Below, piece by piece: positions 16,770 through 25,649 of a DNA stretch of 64,000 nt. The notes beneath the pieces are model-generated. The model ran no database searches. It worked only from the letters and a program-made list of their open reading frames with translations, and was not told where the DNA came from. Position numbers and translations under genes: made by a program. Location: positions 248,001 to 312,000 of the forward strand of contig NZ_CP033019.1 in NCBI RefSeq assembly GCF_003667705.1. Reading direction: 5' to 3'. This stretch comes from Janthinobacterium agaricidamnosum. Lineage in GTDB: Bacteria; Pseudomonadota; Gammaproteobacteria; Burkholderiales; Burkholderiaceae_D. Within the stretch, counting starts at the first letter, position 1, and each line of letters begins with the position of its first letter.

Positions 16770-17310
16770 TGAATCTATCCATTTCTAATTTTTAAGTGAT
16801 GCCTGTGCTTGGGTCGTACTGAAATGGCCTGGTGTGGCCAGAGTCAGGCTGCTGATGTAAATTATATATCTTTTGAGCAATATTGCTTATTTCAAATCCA
16901 GCCGATGAATTTGACGAAGGCGTGCCCCGCCAGAGCGTTGGGCAAGCTATCGCTGTGCGTAACGCTGCGTGACTGGCGATGAGGCCGTAGCGAGAGCGAG
17001 CAACGCTGAAAAAAAAGCCAAGCCGAAGGCTGGCTTTTTGCTATGTAGTGCTGAATGGGTGCCAAGTACCGAATAAGCCTGCACTCTGATTTGAGGCGGT
17101 CGTCCTCCGCGGCGACGGAAGGCGTGGCGTGAATGAGCTTTAAGTCGACACGTTTGTATGGCGGAGCAAATAAACGCGAGCAAGGAGAAGAGCCGTCCGA
17201 AGTATGCTGGCCTACCGGACACCATGGATGGACCGGGGCAAAGACTTTTGAGCCGGTAAACAAAAAAGCCAACCCGGAGGTTGGCTTTTTGCTATGTTCT
17301 GCTGAATTCT
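16770..17310. other. Intergenic region before tRNA-Phe with two related hairpins
   Basis: No convincing gene is seen in these 541 bases; minus-strand frames of 185 and 92 codons run through the tRNA or hairpins and are Arg/Ser-rich. A -10-like TATAAT (minus strand, 16861-16866) could serve the lipoprotein gene. Two terminator-like hairpins, at 17008-17038 and 17262-17290, share the flank GGCTTTTTGCTATGT and then TGCTGAAT. This looks like a duplicated tRNA 3' flank whose first copy has lost its tRNA. Confidence 0.5.
17262..17290 (-). terminator. Terminator of tRNA-Phe copy 1
   Basis: AGCCAACC-CGGA-GGTTGGCT flanked by A and T runs works in either direction. It lies 20 bases after the 3' end of the minus-strand tRNA. 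Confidence 0.75.
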
Positions 17311-17386
17311 TGGTGGCCCGGGGCGGAATCGAACCACCGACACAAGGATTTTCAATCCTCTGCTCTACCGACTGAGCTACCAGGCC
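17311..17386 (-). tRNA. tRNA-Phe (GAA), copy 1
   Basis: A 76-base cloverleaf on the minus strand with acceptor GGCCTGG, anticodon loop TTGAAAA (anticodon GAA), T-arm GGTTCGATTCC and an encoded CCA end. It is identical to the copy at 28107-28182. A TATAAT-like -10 lies at 17397-17402, but no good -35 is visible. Confidence 0.97.
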
Positions 17387-17505
17387 AAGGCGGCGAATTA
17401 TAGCAGAAAGACTTTCTACCTGACCAGAGCTAGCTGTGTTCAAATGCAACAGATGGCCAAAACATGGTGTTTTGGCATCCTTGTATGACCCGAAGGGATG
17501 TGGCG

Positions 17506-18276
17506 ATGCAGCGACGTATTGGAGTGCAGGGCCTGGCGGTGGCGGGCTTGTTCAGTTTGTTTTGCGGCGCTGCGCGGGCCGATGGGTTGGCCGATTTGAA
17601 TGCGGCGCTGGCCCGATTGCAGGGCCAGATGCCCATCAAGGCGCAGGTGGAATCGAAAAGCTGGCGCCGTGAGGGCGAGGGCAAGGCGGCGGAAGAGGAT
17701 AGCGGCCAGGCCACGGTGGCTGTCGAGGGCGGACCGGCGGGCTTGCAAGTGCTCTACAGCAAGGATTTGCTGGCGAAAGTGGAGGCCGAGCAGCGCGCCA
17801 GGGTGAAGGATCCGAAGGTCAAGACGCCGATCGGCTTTGCGCTGGGGGAGATGAAGGCGGCGGAGTTGCGTTCCATGGTGTCGGCGGCCGATTCCCTGTC
17901 GCGCGAGATCGAGGAAGCCGTGTTCAGCGGGGAAAAGATCGATAGCTACAAGGGCAAGCCGGCGCGCCTGCTCAGCTTTACCTTGTCGCTCGACAAGGTG
18001 CCGGAGAAAGACCGCAAGTATGTGAAGAAGTTCGAAGGCGGCATCGAGGTGTGGATCGCCGCCGACGGCACGCCGCTGGCCAGCCATTTCCACTTTGATG
18101 TGAGCGGGCGCGCCTTTGTCGTCGTCAGCTTTACGCAAAAGACGGACGAGACGCGCCAGTATGGCGTCAGCGGCGACCATTTATTGTTGCTGCGCAAGGA
18201 AAGCAAGAATGCCACCTCGGGCGCGGGCGAGAAGGTGGAAAGCAAGATCGTCAAGACCTTGCAGCTGCAATCCTGA
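17506..18276 (+). CDS. Exported protein of unknown function
   Basis: A 256-residue protein I do not recognise. I chose the ATG at 17506 because AAGGGA at 17493-17498 is seven bases upstream and a typical signal peptide follows (LAVAGLFSLFCGAARA, then DG). The mature part is charged and helical (LADLNAALARLQGQMP) and then beta-rich. It includes FEGGIEVWIAADGTPLASHFHFDVSGRAFVVVSF, a pattern seen in periplasmic lipoprotein-carrier or outer-membrane assembly folds, but I cannot assign a family. A terminator follows at 18298-18322, so it is monocistronic. Confidence 0.75.
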   Translation: MQRRIGVQGLAVAGLFSLFCGAARADGLADLNAALARLQGQMPIKAQVESKSWRREGEGKAAEEDSGQATVAVEGGPAGLQVLYSKDLLAKVEAEQRARVKDPKVKTPIGFALGEMKAAELRSMVSAADSLSREIEEAVFSGEKIDSYKGKPARLLSFTLSLDKVPEKDRKYVKKFEGGIEVWIAADGTPLASHFHFDVSGRAFVVVSFTQKTDETRQYGVSGDHLLLLRKESKNATSGAGEKVESKIVKTLQLQS

Positions 18277-18297
18277 CGTGTTGCCGCATCATCACGC

Positions 18298-18322
18298 AAG
18301 CCGCTGATCCAGCGGCTTTTTT
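18298..18322 (+). terminator. Terminator of the exported-protein gene
   Basis: AGCCGCTG-ATC-CAGCGGCT followed by six T, 22 bases after the stop. Its end touches the stop codon of the convergent lipoprotein gene. Confidence 0.9.
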
Positions 18323-18746
18323 ACATCGCCGAGCTGCCGCCCATGGCGCTCTTTTGCAGCACGCAGCGTCCCGCCTCGCAGGTGGCGCCCGGGTCCGTGA
18401 CGATGGAGCAGGTCGACATCATGCCGTCAGCCTGCTGCTGCTTGCGGCTGGCCTCGGCTTGCGCCTGGGCCAAGGCCTTGAGTTTTTTGCCGTCATTGTC
18501 CTTGCTGGACCAGGCCAGATAGCGCTCGGGACCGCCGCAGGCTTTGGCGCCGATGGCGATGGTTTGGCATTGCTGGGTGGAATCGCAGGCGGCGGCGCCC
18601 ACTTCCGCCTGAATTTGCGCCAGCAAGCCGGCATTGCCGGGCGCGGGTGGCGCATCTTGTGCGGGGGCGCTGCCGCAGGCACTGGTAGCCAGCAGCAGGA
18701 TGGCGGCGCACGCGGTGCGCAGGGCGGAGTAGGTAGGTGTATGCAT
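18321..18746 (-). CDS. Cysteine-rich putative lipoprotein
   Basis: A 141-residue protein starting MHTPTYSALRTACAAILLLATSAC, a lipoprotein signal with lipobox TSAC. The mature part has a helical stretch and pairs of Cys (AACDSTQQCQTIAIGAKACGG and CSIVTDPGATCEAGRC) that probably form disulfides in the periplasm. The pattern resembles small uncharacterised proteins with a C-x-G-x-x-C tail. A longer start at 18764 adds six residues that would spoil the signal. Function unknown; convergent with the preceding gene. Confidence 0.75.
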   Translation of the reverse strand: MHTPTYSALRTACAAILLLATSACGSAPAQDAPPAPGNAGLLAQIQAEVGAAACDSTQQCQTIAIGAKACGGPERYLAWSSKDNDGKKLKALAQAQAEASRKQQQADGMMSTCSIVTDPGATCEAGRCVLQKSAMGGSSAM

Positions 18747-18842
18747 GCCTTCATCATGTGCCACGCTTGCCCAAATGGCAAGCGCGATTCGCGCGCTGGA
18801 CGATCCTTGACGCCGGTCATTTTCATTATCAAGCCGTCAAAG

Positions 18843-18856
18843 TTAATATAAATCAA
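18843..18856. promoter_or_regulatory. FNR/ANR-type box upstream of cytochrome c peroxidase
   Basis: TTAAT-ATAA-ATCAA differs by one base from the FNR consensus TTGAT-N4-ATCAA. It lies about 100 bases upstream of the peroxidase start, and such peroxidases are often induced by FNR/ANR at low oxygen. Confidence 0.45.
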
Positions 18857-18954
18857 CATCCAATCAGCGATGGTCGGGTGGCGACCGGGCCGCCGCGCTG
18901 CATTCCCGCGCCGGCGTGCACCGCCGATTCGGGAATGCTTCCAGGAGTTAGACT

Positions 18955-19950
18955 ATGCGCCGTACCCTCTCCCCCTTTGTCTTCATCGCCAGCCTCGCTT
19001 TCAGCGGCACGCTGCACGCCGCCAGCAAGGAGCCGATCCAGCCCATCACGGCCGCCAAGGTGGCCAATCCGGCCATGGTCGAACTGGGCAAGAAACTGTT
19101 TTTCGATCCGCGGCTGTCGCGTTCCGGATTTATTTCCTGTAATAGCTGCCATAACCTGAGCATGGGCGGCACGGATAACATCAAGACGTCGATCGGCCAC
19201 AACTGGCAGCGCGGACCCATCAACTCACCGACGGTACTCAATTCCAGCATGAACGTGGCGCAATTCTGGGATGGCCGCGCCAAGGATTTGCAGGAGCAGG
19301 CGGGCGGCCCCATCGCCAATCCGGGCGAGATGGCTTTTACGCACGAGCTGGCCATCGACGTGCTGGCCTCGATTCCCGCCTACCGCGCGGAATTCCGGCA
19401 AGTATTTGGCCAGGATAAATTGACCATCGAGCAAGTCACGCGTGCCATCGCCGCCTTCGAGGAAGTGCTGGTGACGCCCGGTTCGCGCTTCGACCAATGG
19501 CTGATGGGCAAGAAAAGCGCGCTGACGAAAGACGAGCTGGCCGGCTACCAGCTGTTCAAATCCAGCGGCTGCATCGCCTGCCATAACGGCCCCGCCGTCG
19601 GCGGCAATACTTTCCAGAAGATGGGTGTGGTGGAACCGTACAAGACGGCGATGACGGCGCAAGGGCGCTCGGCCGTGACGGGCAAGGATGCCGACCGCTT
19701 CAACTTCAAGGTGCCGACCCTGCGCAACGTGGAATTGACGTATCCCTACTTCCACGATGGCGAAGCGGCCACCCTGACGCAGGCCGTCGATGTGATGGGC
19801 CGTTTACAGCTGGGCCGCACGTTTGCGCCCGATGAAAACGCGCAACTCGTCGCTTTCCTGAAAACACTCACGGGCAAGCAGCCGCACCTCGTGCTGCCGA
19901 TCCTGCCGCCATCGAGCGACACGACGCCGCGGCCGGTGCCGTTTGACTGA
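18955..19950 (+). CDS. ccpA: Di-haem cytochrome c peroxidase
   Basis: A 331-residue periplasmic bacterial cytochrome c peroxidase, which reduces hydrogen peroxide to water with electrons from cytochrome c. The signal peptide MRRTLSPFVFIASLAFSGTLHA ends at residue 22. Two haem sites are present: CNSCH (Cys62, Cys65, His66) and CIACH (Cys206, Cys209, His210). FYHDGEAATL-like FHDGEAATLTQAVDVMG near the C-terminus matches the family. AGGAGTTAGACT precedes the ATG. An FNR-like box lies upstream, and the REP pair at 19971 follows the stop. Confidence 0.94.
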   Translation: MRRTLSPFVFIASLAFSGTLHAASKEPIQPITAAKVANPAMVELGKKLFFDPRLSRSGFISCNSCHNLSMGGTDNIKTSIGHNWQRGPINSPTVLNSSMNVAQFWDGRAKDLQEQAGGPIANPGEMAFTHELAIDVLASIPAYRAEFRQVFGQDKLTIEQVTRAIAAFEEVLVTPGSRFDQWLMGKKSALTKDELAGYQLFKSSGCIACHNGPAVGGNTFQKMGVVEPYKTAMTAQGRSAVTGKDADRFNFKVPTLRNVELTYPYFHDGEAATLTQAVDVMGRLQLGRTFAPDENAQLVAFLKTLTGKQPHLVLPILPPSSDTTPRPVPFD

Positions 19951-19970
19951 GTGCTTGTGGTGGGTGTGGT

Positions 19971-20051
19971 GTCGGATTACGCCCTTGCGGGCTAATCCGA
20001 CCTACACCTCAGCGAGTAGGTCGGATTAGCGGCGCAGCCGCGTAATCCGAC
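19971..20051. repeat. Inverted pair of REP elements (REPIN/BIME-like)
   Basis: Two units face each other: 19971-20004 ends in CCGACCTAC (the GTAG foot on the minus strand), and 20016-20051 begins GTAGGTCGGATTAGCG. Each is a hairpin, and the second is followed by ATTTTTTG. They sit between convergent genes and may also act as terminators. Confidence 0.85.
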
Positions 20052-20069
20052 ATTTTTTGTTGATATCGC

Positions 20070-22457
20070 TTATTTCAACGTACGATTGAACAGCTGATAG
20101 ATACGGCGGTACTGGTCATACCACGCTTCCGGCTGCACGAAGCCGTGGCGCTCCATCGGGTAGCTGGCCATTTCCCAGTTGTCCTTTTTGAGCTCGATCA
20201 AGCGCTGCGCCAGGCGCACGGAATCCTGGTAAAACACGTTGTCGTCGATCATGCCGTGGGCGATCAGGAGGTTGCCCGTCAGCTTGTCGGCGTATTCGAT
20301 GGGCGACGAGATTTGATACGCCTGCGGATCGACGTCCGGCGTGTTCAGGATGTTGGCCGTGTACTCGTGGTTGTACGTGGTCCAGTCCGTCACGGGACGC
20401 AGGGCGGCGCCGGACTTGAAGATTTCCGGCGCGCGCATCAGGGCCATCAGGCTCATGAAGCCGCCATAACTGCCGCCATAGATGCCCACGTTCTTGATAT
20501 CGCCCTGGTGCCGGGCTGCCAGCCAGTTGGCGCCATCGATGAAATCTTCCAGTTCCGGGTGGCCCATCTGGCGGTAGATGGCCGTGCGCCAGGCGCTGCC
20601 GTAACCGAGCGAGGCGCGGTAGTCGACGTCGAGTACGATATAGCCTTGCTCCACCAGCAGGTTGTGGAACATCTGTTCGCGGAAGTACACGGGGTAGCGC
20701 TCGGTGACGTTCTGCAGGTAGCCGGCGCCGTGCGCGAACATGACGATCGGGTAGCGCTTGCCCGCTTCCAACTGCGCGGGGCGATACAGCTTGGCCCAGA
20801 TGGGCGCCGCGCCATGCGTGGATGGCACTTGCACCAGTTCCGGCATGACCCAGTTGCGGGCCTTGAAGGCGTCGCTGCGCGTATCGGTCAGGATATTCGC
20901 CTTGCCGCCTGCGACGGAAATGGTCGCCAGCTGGGCCGGCATATAGCTGGTCGAATAGCGCAGCAGCAGCTTGCCGCCATCGGGCGACAGGCCGAAGTTT
21001 TCCACGCCTTTCAAACTGGTGACTTCGCGCGCGCCGCCATCCCTGGCCGTGCTGGCGCACACTTCATACGTGCCTGGCGCTTGCGGGTTGCACATAAAAT
21101 AGGCGGTCTTGCCGTCGCGGCTCCATTCGACGGCGCTCACTTCCCATTGCCCGCTGGTCAAGGCGCGCGCGGGTGCGGCGCCCGTTTTCGTGTACAGGTG
21201 GGCGTAGCCGCTTTCCTCGGACAGATACCACAGGGTGGCGTTGTCGGGCAGCCAGCCGAATTGCTCGGCGCGGCGGTTGACCCAGGCCGTGTCGCTGATG
21301 CGGTGCGCGGGCACGAGGGCGCCGTTGGCCAGGTCGACGGTGGCGAGCCAGCCGTCCTTGTTGTCGATGGCGCGCACGCGCACGGCCGCTTTGGAACCGT
21401 CATCGGTCCAGGCGATGCCGTCGCGCTGGGCGTCGATGCGCACGGGGCGGTTGCCTTTCAGCGGCGGCAGCTTCTGTTCGGCGCGCAGGCTGGCCAGCGG
21501 GTCGGTGGCGATGCCGGGCAGGCTGTCGAAAGCGATCTCGCGTACCTGGCCCGTGCGCAGGTCCGCCAGTTTCAGGCTTTGCGCGATCGGCATGTTGCGG
21601 CCCACGCGCGTGCGCTCGTCGTCCGCTTCCGGATAGCCCGTTTCCGTGACGTAGCGTGCCAGTTTGCCCAGCTTGCCCTTTTCGGCGGCCTTGTCTTGCG
21701 TGACGAACAGCAGCCAGCGGCCGTCCGGCGACAGGGCACTGCCGGAAATGGTCACTTTGTCGCCCAGGTAGATCGGTTCCGGCGCACGCGTGGCGTCCAG
21801 GCGGCGCTCTTCGTGGCGGCGCTCGCGGCTGGCGTCGCGGTCGTCCTTCTGGCGCGCCAGGTTGACGATCAGGCGCAGCTGCAGCTCGCGCAGGGCGTCC
21901 GCTTCCGGCTTGGCGTCCGGGTCCTTGGCCGCGCGCAGCAGGGCGACGGGGGCGCTCAGGCGGTCAGCGCGGCTCCAGCTGAACCAGTCGCTGCCGCTGC
22001 GGTACTGCACGGCGCTGCCGTCGGCGGAATACTGCGGGTCGCTGATGGCGGAGACGCCCCGCGTGATCTGGACCAGGGCGCCGTTTTTCAGGTCGCGCTC
22101 GAACAAGTCGCCGTTGCGCAGCAGGATGGCGCGCGTGCCGGCCCGGTTGACGATCATCTGCTGGCCGTCGAGGTTCGCCAGTTGCGCATCGTCGACCTTC
22201 TTGCCGCTATTGAGTTTCGCATGCGCGCCAGATACATGAAACGTGTCGCGCAGGGACGAGCCGAGGCGTTTTTGTTTGTAGTAGAGCTGGCCGTTCCAGC
22301 CCCACCACGCCGCTTCGACGGGTGTGCCGATCCAGTCGGGATCGGCCATGGCCTGGTCCAGCGTGATCGGCGTGGGCGCGGTGGCAGAGGGGGCCGCGTT
22401 GGCGGCGGGCAGCAGAGATAGCAGCAGGAGCGGCAGCAGGGGAAGAACCAGACGCAT
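20070..22457 (-). CDS. S9 family (dipeptidyl-peptidase/prolyl oligopeptidase) peptidase
   Basis: A 795-residue exported serine peptidase. The signal peptide is MRLVLPLLPLLLLSLLPAANA. Residues about 60-520 form a beta-propeller of the DPP IV/WD40-like type (repeated SPDG motifs). The C-terminal alpha/beta-hydrolase domain has the nucleophile in GIYGGSYGGFMS (Ser663), the acid in HGMIDDNVF (Asp738) and His771 in ERHGF. It should cleave oligopeptides in the periplasm. It is likely monocistronic, with the REP pair at 19971-20051 downstream of its stop. Confidence 0.93.
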   Translation of the reverse strand: MRLVLPLLPLLLLSLLPAANAAPSATAPTPITLDQAMADPDWIGTPVEAAWWGWNGQLYYKQKRLGSSLRDTFHVSGAHAKLNSGKKVDDAQLANLDGQQMIVNRAGTRAILLRNGDLFERDLKNGALVQITRGVSAISDPQYSADGSAVQYRSGSDWFSWSRADRLSAPVALLRAAKDPDAKPEADALRELQLRLIVNLARQKDDRDASRERRHEERRLDATRAPEPIYLGDKVTISGSALSPDGRWLLFVTQDKAAEKGKLGKLARYVTETGYPEADDERTRVGRNMPIAQSLKLADLRTGQVREIAFDSLPGIATDPLASLRAEQKLPPLKGNRPVRIDAQRDGIAWTDDGSKAAVRVRAIDNKDGWLATVDLANGALVPAHRISDTAWVNRRAEQFGWLPDNATLWYLSEESGYAHLYTKTGAAPARALTSGQWEVSAVEWSRDGKTAYFMCNPQAPGTYEVCASTARDGGAREVTSLKGVENFGLSPDGGKLLLRYSTSYMPAQLATISVAGGKANILTDTRSDAFKARNWVMPELVQVPSTHGAAPIWAKLYRPAQLEAGKRYPIVMFAHGAGYLQNVTERYPVYFREQMFHNLLVEQGYIVLDVDYRASLGYGSAWRTAIYRQMGHPELEDFIDGANWLAARHQGDIKNVGIYGGSYGGFMSLMALMRAPEIFKSGAALRPVTDWTTYNHEYTANILNTPDVDPQAYQISSPIEYADKLTGNLLIAHGMIDDNVFYQDSVRLAQRLIELKKDNWEMASYPMERHGFVQPEAWYDQYRRIYQLFNRTLK

Positions 22458-22549
22458 CGGAGATCACTTTAACGAGAGGGGATGGTGAAGGTACAGGCTA
22501 TGAGGCCGGTATTCTAGCGGAGGAGTTTCGTGCAGGAAATGTCGGAAAG

Positions 22550-24820
22550 CTAAGCTTGATGCCGGGCCAGCCAGACGAGAAACTCATCGAGCGGCATCGG
22601 CCGCGCATACAGGAAGCCTTGCAAGCCGTCGCAATCGTGGGCGACGAGGAAGTCGGCCTGCTCCTGCGTTTCCACGCCTTCGGCCACGACGCGCAAGCCC
22701 AGGTGGCGCGCCATGGCCAGGATCGCCTGCACGATGGCCGTGTCGCGCGCATCGCGCGGCGTGTCGTCGATGAAGCGCTTGTCGATTTTCAGTTCGTACA
22801 GCGGCATCGAGGTCAGGTAGGCGAGGCTGGAATAACCGGTGCCGAAATCGTCGATGGAAAAGCGGATGCCCAGGTCCGCCAGTTCGCGCATACGCGCCAG
22901 CGAGGCGTCGCGCTGGTCGATCAGCAAGCCTTCCGTCAGTTCCAGGATCAGGGCGCCGGCCGGCGTGCCGTGTTCGGCCAGCGCCGCCTGCACGCGGGCG
23001 GCGAAATCGGGCTGGCGAAACTGCGCCGGACTGACGTTCACGGACAGGGGGACGGGCCGGCCCGCCTGCGCCAGCAGGCTGGCGGCGCGGCACGCTTCGC
23101 GCAGGGCCCAGTGCCCGAGCCTGACGATCAGTCCAGATTCCTCGGCAATCGGAATGAAGATATCCGGCGCGATATGGCCGCCGTCCGCCTGCGGCCAGCG
23201 CATCAGCAATTCGGCGCCCGTCACCCGGCTGTGGCGGTCGACCTGCGGCTGTACGTGCATGCACAATTGCCCCAGGTCGAGGGCGCGCGCCAGCGCCCGT
23301 TCCAGGGTCAGGCGGCGCTCCACGCCCGCCTGCATGGCCGCTTCAAAGAAGGCGATGCCGTTGCGTCCTTCCGCCTTGGCGCGGTACATGGCGATGTCCG
23401 CTTCGCGCAGCAGGTCGTGCGCCTGCTGGCCCGCTTTCGGCAGCAGGGTCACGCCGATGCTGGCGCTGCAATGATAGGACTGCGCGCCGATCTCGAAGTC
23501 GCGCGCGATGGCGGCGCGGATTTTCTCGGCCACCTGGGCCGCCGCGCGGGCGGCGCTGTCCAGGTCATCGGCCAGGTGCGCCAGCAGCACGACGAATTCG
23601 TCGCCGCCGATGCGCGCCACCGTGTCGGCCTTGCGCATCAGCTGCGCCAGCCGTTCGCCCGCCAGGCGCAGCAGTGCGTCGCCCGTGGCGTGGCCGCGCG
23701 CGTCGTTGATGTGCTTGAAGTGATCGAGGTCGATGAACATCAGCGCGCTGATGGTCTGGTTGCGCGGCGCGGCGGCCAGCAGGTGGCCGATGCGGTCCGT
23801 CAGCAGGCGCCGGTTGGGCAAGCCCGTCAGCACGTCGTAGAAGGCCAGGCGGTGGATGTCCGCTTCCGATTTCTTGCGCTCGTCGATTTCCCGCTCGACG
23901 GCCACCCAGTGCGTCTGCCTGCCTTCCGCATCCGTGAACGGCACCAGTTCCGCTTCGACCCAGTACGCCTTGCCCGCCTTGTTGTAGTTCAGCAATTCCG
24001 CCCTGGCCGGCTGGGCACGGGCCATGGCGGCGGCGATGCGCGCCAGTTCGTCCGCATCGGTGGCGGGGCCTTGCTGGAACAGCAGGCTGCGGCCCAGCAC
24101 CTCGGCGCGCGCATAGCCGCTGCTGCGTTCGAAGGCGTCATTGACGAAGATGATGCGCGTGGCCGATACCGTCCCGGCGCCGGGGTCGGGCGGGCCGTCC
24201 AGCACTTCGGCGATCATCACCATGTCGTTCAGGCGGGCCAGCGCCGTGGCCGTCAGGCGCAGCTCGGCGTTCAGCTGCGACAAGGCCTGGCTGCTGTCTT
24301 CCAGGTGGCGCAGCAGAAAGGCGCAGGACAGGGTCAGCACGGCGGCGATGAACAGAAAGTTCAGGGCCACGATCAGCGCGCGCAGCACGGGAGAATCGGG
24401 CGTGCCCGGCAGGCGCAGGGCGACGTCGGGATGCAGGCCGAGGAAAAAGATGGTCAGCGTGGTCAGGACCAGGGTCGACAAGGCTGGCCGCATGCCCAGC
24501 AGCAGTGCCGCCAGCACGGGCATGAGCATCATGTAAATCTGGCTGACGGGACCGATTTTCAGCAGCAGGCCCACGCCCACCAGATAGGCGACGATGAGGA
24601 ATTGCCACACGCGCCAGCGGTAGGGCATGGCGTGCAGATGCCAGATGAGGCCGATCCAGCCGATGGCCAGCAAGTCGAGGACGACGATGGACCAGATCGC
24701 CTCGCTCGCGGCCAGCAGCGCGCTGGGAATGGCCGTGACGATTCCAAGCAGCAGCACCACCTGCAACAGGCGGGTAAAGACCAGGCCGCGCCAGTGCGCG
24801 AGATCGCTCGATATCGCCAC
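22550..24820 (-). CDS. Membrane PAS-GGDEF-EAL cyclic-di-GMP protein
   Basis: A 756-residue protein with about six membrane segments in residues 12-172, a PAS domain at about 195-320, a GGDEF domain and an EAL domain. The cyclase motif GGDEF is intact at 405-409, and the inhibitory I-site RKAD at 396-399 is in the right place. The EAL domain has ELL at 537-539 for EAL, plus DDFGTGYSSL and EGVET, so phosphodiesterase activity is plausible. The protein could both make and degrade cyclic-di-GMP; the PAS ligand is unknown. No neighbour suggests the output. Confidence 0.94.
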   Translation of the reverse strand: MAISSDLAHWRGLVFTRLLQVVLLLGIVTAIPSALLAASEAIWSIVVLDLLAIGWIGLIWHLHAMPYRWRVWQFLIVAYLVGVGLLLKIGPVSQIYMMLMPVLAALLLGMRPALSTLVLTTLTIFFLGLHPDVALRLPGTPDSPVLRALIVALNFLFIAAVLTLSCAFLLRHLEDSSQALSQLNAELRLTATALARLNDMVMIAEVLDGPPDPGAGTVSATRIIFVNDAFERSSGYARAEVLGRSLLFQQGPATDADELARIAAAMARAQPARAELLNYNKAGKAYWVEAELVPFTDAEGRQTHWVAVEREIDERKKSEADIHRLAFYDVLTGLPNRRLLTDRIGHLLAAAPRNQTISALMFIDLDHFKHINDARGHATGDALLRLAGERLAQLMRKADTVARIGGDEFVVLLAHLADDLDSAARAAAQVAEKIRAAIARDFEIGAQSYHCSASIGVTLLPKAGQQAHDLLREADIAMYRAKAEGRNGIAFFEAAMQAGVERRLTLERALARALDLGQLCMHVQPQVDRHSRVTGAELLMRWPQADGGHIAPDIFIPIAEESGLIVRLGHWALREACRAASLLAQAGRPVPLSVNVSPAQFRQPDFAARVQAALAEHGTPAGALILELTEGLLIDQRDASLARMRELADLGIRFSIDDFGTGYSSLAYLTSMPLYELKIDKRFIDDTPRDARDTAIVQAILAMARHLGLRVVAEGVETQEQADFLVAHDCDGLQGFLYARPMPLDEFLVWLARHQA

Positions 24821-25012
24821 GCTGCCATCCTTCCCCTGGGGTAAGCTGCCGCCGCGCCGTGCATTACTGCTGAGTAAATATTACGCGCTATCAATCCTCT
24901 TGTCATCTTGATCATTGGTCATGATTGCCGGCGTTCAGCGTTGCCGCCTCATTCATCGGCCCTTTGGCGGGGATGGTCATTCTGCCCTGGGCGCCGCGCC
25001 GTTTGATGGGAG

Positions 25013-25040
25013 CAAAAAAAAGCCAGCCTGTCGGCTGGCG
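25013..25040 (-). terminator. Terminator of the psiF-like gene
   Basis: On the minus strand GCCAGCC-GACA-GGCTGGC is followed by eight T. It lies 40 bases after the stop. Confidence 0.88.
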
Positions 25041-25079
25041 CTGTGGGGTGAAGCGCACACGGGCGCTTCGAAGCGGCGC

Positions 25080-25385
25080 TTATTTCTTCGGCGCGCTCAG
25101 GCATTCTTTCATGAACGCCTTGCGCGCGTCGCCCTTCATGTCCTTGGCGTCGACATTGCACGCCTTCATCTTGTTTTGCTGCGTCATGGCCGGCGCCGGC
25201 TTGGCGCTCAGGCATTCCTTCATGAAGGTTTTGCGTTCATCGCCTTTCTTGCCGGCGGCATCCGCATTGCAGGTGGTCATTTTCGACTGTTGCGCCGTCT
25301 TGGCGACGGGCGTCGCTTCCGGTGCGGCGGCAAAGGCGGTGCTGGCAAACGCGGCGGCGATGCAGAGGGCGATTAATTGTTTCAT
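25080..25385 (-). CDS. psiF: PsiF repeat family protein
   Basis: A 101-residue exported protein. The signal peptide MKQLIALCIAAAFASTAFA is followed by two PsiF repeats: KMTTCNADAAGKKGDERKTF then MKECLS, and KMKACNVDAKDMKGDARKAF then MKECLS. Each carries two Cys that may pair. PsiF of E. coli is induced by phosphate starvation; its function is unknown. I chose the ATG at 25385 because the signal peptide begins there (upstream AAAGGATTTGCC gives a ribosome site). No Pho box was recognised. Confidence 0.9.
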   Translation of the reverse strand: MKQLIALCIAAAFASTAFAAAPEATPVAKTAQQSKMTTCNADAAGKKGDERKTFMKECLSAKPAPAMTQQNKMKACNVDAKDMKGDARKAFMKECLSAPKK

Positions 25386-25649
25386 GGCAAATCCTTTAGA
25401 CGCAAACGATGGAAGGGGCATGCAACCGGCTGGAAACTGCCGATATGCAGAACGTAACTAACTATATGACATTTATCAACAAAATTTCCACTCGAGTGTG
25501 TCTTTTTGTTACTGCCAGGCGCCAGGCCTCCGCCGGCTGGCCCGGGCCGCCATGTTGCGGCGGCAGCGGCCCCATTTTTTGCTATGCTAGCGTCTTTCCA
25601 CCGGCCGATGCCGCTGCCTTGGCCGGCGCACCCTCAATACGGAGTAGTT

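Noticed and set aside
17008..17060. Possible tRNA pseudogene
   Set aside because: Only the terminator and a short flank resemble the tRNA-Phe 3' region; no tRNA arm remains.
16892..17449. 185-codon minus-strand frame through tRNA-Phe
   Set aside because: It translates the tRNA and its terminator; not a gene.
20145..22421. 758-codon frame antisense to the S9 peptidase
   Set aside because: No motif, and the sense strand has a complete catalytic triad and signal peptide.
22556..24844. 762-codon frame antisense to the GGDEF/EAL gene
   Set aside because: Shadow frame caused by GC-rich third positions; Arg/Gln/His-rich.
25080..25385. Pho box upstream of the psiF-like gene
   Set aside because: No recognisable pair of CTGTCAT-like repeats was seen.
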